Shown here: positions 57,332 through 64,000 of the stretch, piece after piece
Layout: every line of letters begins with the position of its first letter
Position numbering within the stretch: the stretch's first letter is position 1
Source of the DNA: Camarhynchus parvulus
Lineage: Eukaryota > Chordata > Aves > Passeriformes > Thraupidae
DNA length: 64,000 nt
Reading direction: 5' to 3'
NCBI RefSeq assembly: GCF_901933205.1
Contig: NC_044574.1
Location: forward strand, 24,276,233-24,340,232
Translations under genes and position numbers: made by a program
The notes under the pieces: model-generated
Database searches by the model: none
What the model was told of the DNA's origin: nothing
What the model saw: only the letters and a program-made list of their open reading frames with translations

Positions 57332-58416
57332 TAGTTTCAAATCCTTTGTTTCATTACTTGGAGACTAATTTCTTTCACAGGTTAAGCCTCAGTATGTAAA
57401 ATAAATAAGCCGAAATTTTACTAGTTTTAATTAGCAGACAAATAGTAGATAGTTTGCAGTAGCTGAAGTCTAATTTCTCAACATGCATACATGAACATTT
57501 AAGAATTATACTCTAGTTAATATATGAAAATAGAAGTTAATTATTTTCAGAAAAAAACCTAATTCTCATATAAGCAAAAAGTTCAATTTTCCTTGTTTTT
57601 GTATCCAAATTCCTAATGGCATTGATTCTTTGGAAAGCATTAGAATGTACTTTAAAAATATGGTAACCTTCCCATGACTATGTTAAAAGGACATAATATT
57701 GCTCTGAGATTCTACTAACTACTTCTGTCAACAGCTGCCAGCAAAGGTGTAAACACTGAGAAGTGGCAGGTTCAGAATAAAACAATTCATATTTTCAAAA
57801 GGGGAAAAAAAAGGAGAAAATTTTGTATCAGGAGGAAATGTATTAGAGAAAAAATGTATTAGCAGTCACTTTATAAGCAAAACCTGACTTTTGACATATT
57901 TGATGAAATACTAATTTTCTAGAACAGGAGCTAATATGAAATGTCTATCATAAATGCATTTTGCAAGACATTTTATAATTAACTAGCAATTAGACAGTTC
58001 CCTTAAAAAAGAAAAAAGCATAATAATACAATTTGAACTAATTATGATTATTACTTCCTATTATTAACAACATTTTTTTATTTATAAGAATATGGCAAAG
58101 AGCTGTCCTTGTGTTAGCCACCCGGTATTAAATGTTTGCTGGTGAAACAGCAAAAGTGATAATGTAGGTCTTAGGATGTTAATTCTGACCATTGTAATGC
58201 TAACTATGAATGAAAGAACAACTGGCGCCTACTATTCACTCCATCCAGCCTTTGGCTTTACAAATGAACAACATGAATTGAGGTAAAAAAAAAAGTTTTT
58301 CTGCATCATATTTGAAAGCCTGTCAGATTTTTTTTCTTTTACAGAGTTAATCCAAACCTAAAAGATTTAAAGCCGACATTCGCATTAAAGACAGAGGCCC
58401 TCTTTGTATTTTTTGG

Positions 58417-58850
58417 ATGAAGAGGGGAAAAAATAAAATCCCACAGAGGTATTTCCTTCCTTTCTGTACAAGAAAGCTCCCCCCTCACTCTGTAGAAAAC
58501 ATTTTTGTCTCTAACTTTTCACATCTCTCCACACATAGGCAGGTCATCTGGGAAATGGCAAACCAATCCCTCTCAGACAATGGCACTAACAGGAGCAGCC
58601 TGTTCTGGGGACGGACTCTGGCTGCCTCTGTTTGTGGTTTACAAATTGTTCCTAATGTGAGAGATTTGTGGTCTATGCCAAGTCTTCCCCCTTTAGGCCT
58701 TGTGAAACCAAATGGAATCTGCCACAAAAGTGGCTCCCAGGGGAATTCAGAAGTAATCCAAAATGAGAGCTGGGAAGCCCAGTTTATTGTAGGACTTACA
58801 AATCCCGCAGGGAAGATAAATAATTTGTTGTGTGTGTAGCTCATGCTCAA
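58417..58850. other. GC-richer patch in ATP8A1 intron with open frames on both strands
   Basis: A 140-codon plus frame (58,417-58,839) and a 121-codon minus frame (58,485-58,850) overlap in sequence clearly less AT-rich than the surrounding intron. Neither translation matches ATP8A1 or any family I recognise. Candidates are a conserved intronic element or an unrecognised repeat. No splice sites support an exon. Confidence 0.3.
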
Positions 58851-60839
58851 TATTAAGACTTTCTAAAATAAATTAACATTTTTTTAAGTTTAGATTTTTA
58901 TATAGGTTCTCATTTTTCAAAAAAGAAAAAATTGCTGAGGAATGCTCCTTTTCATGATTTAGTGGCAGACAAGAAATCCTGGCTGCAAAACATTTTTAAA
59001 GCACTACTGAAGATGTAGTGTTAGGAAATTACATGTCAGAATGAACAGAGAATATTTGCTTTTTCCTCATTATGAAATGATCTGCCAAAACAGCTGGCTC
59101 AGATTTTAAAAAGCCTTTAAAAATAAGAAGAGAAAGATGAAAACAGTGGTAAAATTCTTGCAGCAGAAAAGTTCACCCTTTTCAGTTTATCTATTTCAAG
59201 TATCATCTAGGTATGTATCTCCTTCCTATAAACTACAAAGCTATAAAATACCTCAACATCATCAAACCAGCAAAAGTTTCTATTTTCAACCTACCAAAAA
59301 AACTTCATTAGTAGTAGTTATGTGCATGTGTTCGCCTTCATATACGCCAAAGTACTTACAGTTGTAGAACTAAAACAGATCTGCATTAACTTCCAGTGCA
59401 ATGAAGCTCCTACAAGTAAATTTGTGTATTGCCTCTGGTCTTTGCTATGTAGAGTTTAAAAAATGTCTTCTAGCTCCTTTTAATTGGGAACTGTGTTACT
59501 TAGAATTGCAAAGAATTAAGTTCCTCTCTATTAGGATCTCTGGTTATTAGGTACATTAACCAAGACAGACCACTGGAAGCAGAGAAGATAAATTGGGCAG
59601 TTCAAAGATCAGCTCTGCTGTTCCTGTTTGAGAGAATGAGAATGTAACTACTGAATATGGAGAAGGATCTTTGAAGTATATCTGGGAATAGCAGATTCTG
59701 GCTCACAAATAAATGTCTGCTACTAGACCAAGTACAATTAAACGTGAAGGTTTGAGGAGTAAAAATGGAAGTTACCTATTGGGAATTAAATGGAAAAATA
59801 AAATCCCCTTAGAGAACCCCTGAAGTGAAAGACAAAAAGAAAACTTTAAATATAAATTATTAAATAGTTAATATATGTTAGTATCAGAATGGTAACATAA
59901 TTTTAGGCTCCCAGGTGAGGACAGATGACTAAAATGGATATGTTTTATGTGATGAACTCTGATTAAATTAAAAAAATAATCAATAAATCAATTTTTTTTA
60001 AAAGTAATAATATTCTCCACAAATGTACACTGGAACTTTTTTCCCTAAACAAGATGTTCACATAGGTATAGAAAGGAAGACATACAGACTACTGATTTTT
60101 GTTTTGTAAAGACTCATAGGTCTTAAAAGACAAGCTGGGAAAACTTGGAAGGGGGATGAAAATGTGCTAAAACTGTAGGATAATGCCTCTAAGGGCCTTC
60201 TGCTGAGGATGGGAAATATTCTGGACTAAGAAGGAAAAGCCTAGCTTTTATTGTTGAATTCTTTCAATGTTCTTGCAAATTTAGTACACCAGTTATTCCC
60301 CCTGAAATGAAGACACAGAATTTGGATAATATTTTAATCCAGACTGGTAAAAAAGCAGTGCAACAGGAAAAAAAGACTAAAAAAGACCAACTACCCTAGA
60401 CACCTAGATATTAGTCACTGAAGAATGACTATATTCCACATATTCCACAAATTTTGTGATAATGAAGTGATGAAGTGAGAATTGATAGACTTTGGTATTT
60501 GCTTACCATACAGAGCTCAAAGCCATTTTTTGAAATGCAGATTGCCAACTCAGTTATCTGCCAGGTTCCCTTAAAAGCATGGCACAGTAATTCTCTTGTT
60601 TGGAGGAATTTAGAGAAATCATTACTTCCCAAATTTTAGGGGTGTTATTTATAACTCTCCCTGCTAACACTGAGGAAAAGCACCATAGAATTTTTTCTTA
60701 AATATACAACCATTAAAATGTATTTATTATGCTGTATTCTGCAAAACTTATTAAAAATATTCAACTGTTTTTTAAAAGTGCAAGAGACAAGTATGCATTA
60801 ATAGCACCTTTTACAACTGGAGGGACAACACAGCAGGGT

Positions 60840-61840
60840 GCAAAAGCTCCAAGATCCTCACAGAGAAGCTGCTGATGTATGGGCTGGATGGACTCTGAGA
60901 TACACTGAAAACGGGCTGAATGGCAGCTGGTGATCAGTGTCAGGCTGGCTGGAGGCCAGTAACTGAAAGTATACCCCAGGGGTCAATACTGGGTCCAGTT
61001 TCATTTAACATCTTCATTAAAGATCTGGATGAGAGGCAAAATGTACCCTCAGGAAGTTTGCTACTGACACAAAATGGGGGGAGGAGTGGCAAAAGCAGTA
61101 GAGGATTGTGTTGCCATCCAGAGAAACCTCAAAGGGCTGACAGGAACCTCATGCAGTTGAACAAGGAGGAATCCAAAATCCTGCACATGGGAAGGATCAA
61201 CCCCAGGCAACAGTATATCCTGGGGGCCACCCAGCTGGAAAGCAGCTTGGCAGAAAAGGACTTGGACACCAAGCTGAAAATGAGCCAGAAATGGGCCCTT
61301 GTGACAAAGGAAGTGAATGGTATCTTTTGGTTTCATCAGACCAAGTATTGCCAGCAGAGGGGAAGGCAGGTCCCCTCTACTCAGCACTGATGAAGTCACA
61401 CCTAGGGAAGTCTTCAGTTCTGGGCTCCCCAGCACAAGAAACACAGATATACTGAATTAGTCCAATGTCCTGAAGTGTCTCTCATACAACAGAGAAACCT
61501 GAGGCAGTTGGGACTATAGCCTAAGAGAAGGCTTAGGGGGATCTCTCACCCTGAGTGGAGGGTGTGAAGACAGAGCCAGGCTATTTCCAGTGAAGCCCTG
61601 TCATGTCACAAGAGGCAAGAAGAGCAAACTAAAACTTGAATCTGAACATCAAGAGAACCTTTCACTGTGAGGTGACTGAACAGGAACACAGGTTGTTCAG
61701 AAATGCTGTAGTGTCTCCATCCTTGGTAACACTCAAAAGCTGTCTGGACACAGTCCAGGGCAACTCGGCGTAGTGTTGGAAGCATTAGACCAGATGATTC
61801 CGAGAGACCTGTTCAGCTGTTCTATGATTGTATTCTATCC
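60840..61840 (+). mobile_element. CR1 LINE, 5'-truncated 1-kb copy
   Basis: The plus-strand frame at 60,920-61,390 contains the reverse-transcriptase block SIPQGSILGPVSFNIFIKDLDE and, after a disrupted segment, RNLMQLNKEESKILHMGR and QYILGATQLESSLAEKDLD. The catalytic region around 61,055-61,070 reads as F-A-T-D-T in another frame, so both the frame and the Asp pair are broken. The 3' end carries the tail 'gatgattccgagagacc...ttctatgattgtattctat'. The copy is antisense to ATP8A1. Confidence 0.92.
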
Positions 61841-64000
61841 TAAAAACTTTGCTTTGTAGGCTTTGCTCTACATGAGACTAAAACCAATTCCCACTTTTGG
61901 ATCAAACTTTAGACAAACATCTTACTAGAGAAGACCTTTTCATTAGAGACCAAACTATCTACATTTAAAAAAAAAAAAAAAATTGAATGTGTTTTTGTGT
62001 AAAAAACCCCAATGTAGTAAAGGCATTAAAGGATGCATATCTAATATTTTAATATGCATGATTTCATATAAACAGGATACTTGGCATAATATAGAGAGAG
62101 CAATATTTAAGAAACCAATGCTGTCAATGTAGTATATTCTAATACACCTTTCCTACACAGTGCAGCTAAATCTTCCCAAAAGAAATATTACTGTTTTTCA
62201 CAAGACTTCTGAAAACCTCAATCAAATGAACTTAAATTCTGTAAAATACATGCTTGGACCTTAACTCCAATTTCCGCCAGTAGTTTTATAAATCCCCTGG
62301 GTCAGGCAGAGCAGAAACAGATGGTGCTCTGAAGAACTTTACAGCGCATTGTCTACAGTACAACCATAAATTAAAAAGTTCTGTGGATACTCAACTTTTG
62401 CTTTAGTATCCATATCATACTTCTTATTCAAGTAAAGTATTATTATTCTAAGCTATCTTATTAATCATATAGGTGTAAAAAAAAGAGGCCTAACAATTCA
62501 GAGCACAAAACAGTAACAAGGAGCATTACAGATTGATTTGTTTTTCACCCCACCTCAATTACAGGTTTGAAACTCAGACCATAACTAGATTTTTTCAAGA
62601 AAGAGATGATCATATTAGTTTAGAAAAGTATCTATTTTTATAATTTAAAAAATTAGTCTGCTTTTTTTAAGAGGACTTAAAGGAAAAGTAGACCTATTAA
62701 CTGGAAGCACTAACGGAAGGTTCTTGCAGCTTTACAGCCTACTGACACATGAATGGAGGCTGCTCTTATTAGATGATGTAAGTTACAGAAATGTCATTAG
62801 TTAAAGCAATTATTGCAAAAGGACTACACAGATATAAAAACATAGAAAAATCTAATCACAGCTTCATTTATTTCTGCAGTCATTATATAGATATGACAAA
62901 ACATGGACAACAGGAAACTTCTGGCAATTCCCTGAAGATTAAAAATCCATTTGGTTCAGTATCACAGAACAGTCTTCTGTGTACTGAAGAGTTTAAAAGA
63001 AAAAAGAAAATACACCTGCAAAGCATTTATCAAGTATGAACAGACTTGGCATTTACTTTAAAAAACTTATGCAAACTTCATTTGGCCTAAACAGAAAATA
63101 CCATAAGTTGTTTAAAATATTTTGAAAATGTATTTAAATTATCTATTTGTTAATATTATCTATAGAAGTATCAACCTAATTAATATCAATGTAGTAGAAA
63201 GACAGACCCAGGCAGCTGATTTTTTTCAAGTCCACAATAAAAATTTTCTTCTATTCTGAAGTGACATCTTTCTTTTGAAATTAAATGCAACTTTTTTAAT
63301 GCAAGGGGTCAAAATATACAGTATTAAATCTAGCCAAAAAATGCCTAAAAAGAATTTTATGTTGTTTTTCCCCCTTTCTTTCCTGTGCATCTGTATTTAA
63401 GAGCACAGTCTTTACTAGTAAAATATTAAGAAAATAACCCACAAAGTTCCTTGTTCACATGCTTCCATACTAGACAGTACTGACAGAAAGTAAATGCATG
63501 AATAAACATTCCTGCAAATGTAATGCAAATTTTAATATAATAAAATATCCTCTGTATGCTATTATAATATTTTAATATAATAAAAAATATCCTCTGTATG
63601 CTACAGAGGATGCAAAGTTGTTATAAAATCAATGAAAGCTTTTGAAATGTTTTCAGTATTTCTCTCTCAATAAGCTGTGCATCCCCATTTTTTCCCACAG
63701 AAATAGTGTTTTGCTACTACTACCAAAATTCTCCTTGCAGAAAAGGTATTTTAATATTTTGTTATAAGTAGATAGAGGCTAAATTCCCAGTTTTTTTAGG
63801 ATCTGTGTCTAAGACTAGAAGAATATAGTCTCAGAATAAACTCAAGGAAAGTAATTTTTAAATCAAGCAAAATAATATGAAAGTAAACAGTAAGTTCCAC
63901 TTAATTAATGATAAAATATTTATGTCTTGTTTCTACTAAGAGACTCATGATGTTGATTTGCTACAGTTACACATACTATACTACATAATTAATTACTTAA
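61841..64000 (-). other. ATP8A1 intron, right edge
   Basis: AT-rich sequence with a 16-nt A run (61,967-61,982) and the duplicated hairpin region at 63,530-63,611. No exon recognised before the window ends. Confidence 0.65.
63530..63611. repeat. Local duplication ending in a hairpin
   Basis: A 32-bp unit (63,530-63,561, beginning TTTTAATATAATAAAATATC) is repeated at 63,570-63,603 with two extra A residues. The second copy runs into its own inverted repeat: ATCCTCTG (63,589-63,596), a 7-nt loop, then CAGAGGAT (63,604-63,611). Confidence 0.92.

Larger units (their letters stand above)
56315..60839 (-). other. ATP8A1 intron (upstream side), continuing
   Basis: The preceding coding exon, expected to encode the previous transmembrane segments and the extracellular loop, was not found up to the right edge, so this intron is at least 7.7 kb. 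Mostly AT-rich. A 78-codon minus frame at 56,516-56,752 does not match ATP8A1. Holds the hairpin at 57,309 and the open-frame-rich patch at 58,417. Confidence 0.75.

Overview
This is nuclear DNA from a bird, probably a songbird. The evidence is several CR1 LINE fragments in both orientations, endogenous-retrovirus LTR remnants that I recognise from passerine genomes, an AT-rich intergenic background with one compact GC-rich promoter island, and two vertebrate genes with canonical GT/AG introns. There is nothing bacterial in the window: no operons, no CRISPR array, no tRNA or rRNA gene.

Layout. Positions 1 to about 36,380 are non-coding. I found no exon of a known protein there. The region holds a CR1 3' tail (about 1,962-2,021), a 421-bp solo LTR with near-perfect 6-bp target duplications (9,433-9,853), a degenerate CR1 piece (12,370-12,775) abutting an isolated CpG-rich patch (12,776-13,040), an 80-bp pyrimidine tract, two internally deleted copies of one LTR family (13,210-13,361 and 29,389-29,520), a probable conserved element with a palindromic POU octamer (near 14,360), a CR1 3' end (27,798-28,385) and an exact 31-bp tandem duplication (32,159-32,220).

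The first gene is SHISA3 on the + strand. It has two coding exons (37,011-37,305 and 38,110-38,561) encoding 248 residues, preceded by a CpG island that carries a GT/GGG-rich minisatellite and a canonical G-quadruplex motif ending 16 nt before the ATG. Its 3' UTR probably ends near 39,490.

The second gene is the 3' end of ATP8A1 on the - strand, which converges on SHISA3. The four last coding exons lie between 56,314 and 47,726. They encode the last transmembrane helix and the regulatory C-terminal tail with the GYAFS motif. A 3' UTR of about 4.4 kb runs down to an AATAAA near 43,370. The 7.5-kb intron between the second and third of these exons contains a 2.2-kb CR1 copy with reverse-transcriptase remnants. 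Positions 56,315-64,000 are intron of the same gene, with another CR1 copy on the + strand.

The two genes are not known to share a pathway. SHISA3 is a membrane adaptor that damps Wnt/FGF receptor signalling, and ATP8A1 is a phospholipid flippase. Their tail-to-tail order matches my recollection of mammalian 4p13 (SHISA3 followed by ATP8A1), so this looks like conserved synteny. I found no convincing undescribed system. The most useful leads are the octamer-palindrome element, the orphan CpG patch and the repeat/G4 architecture of the SHISA3 5' region.
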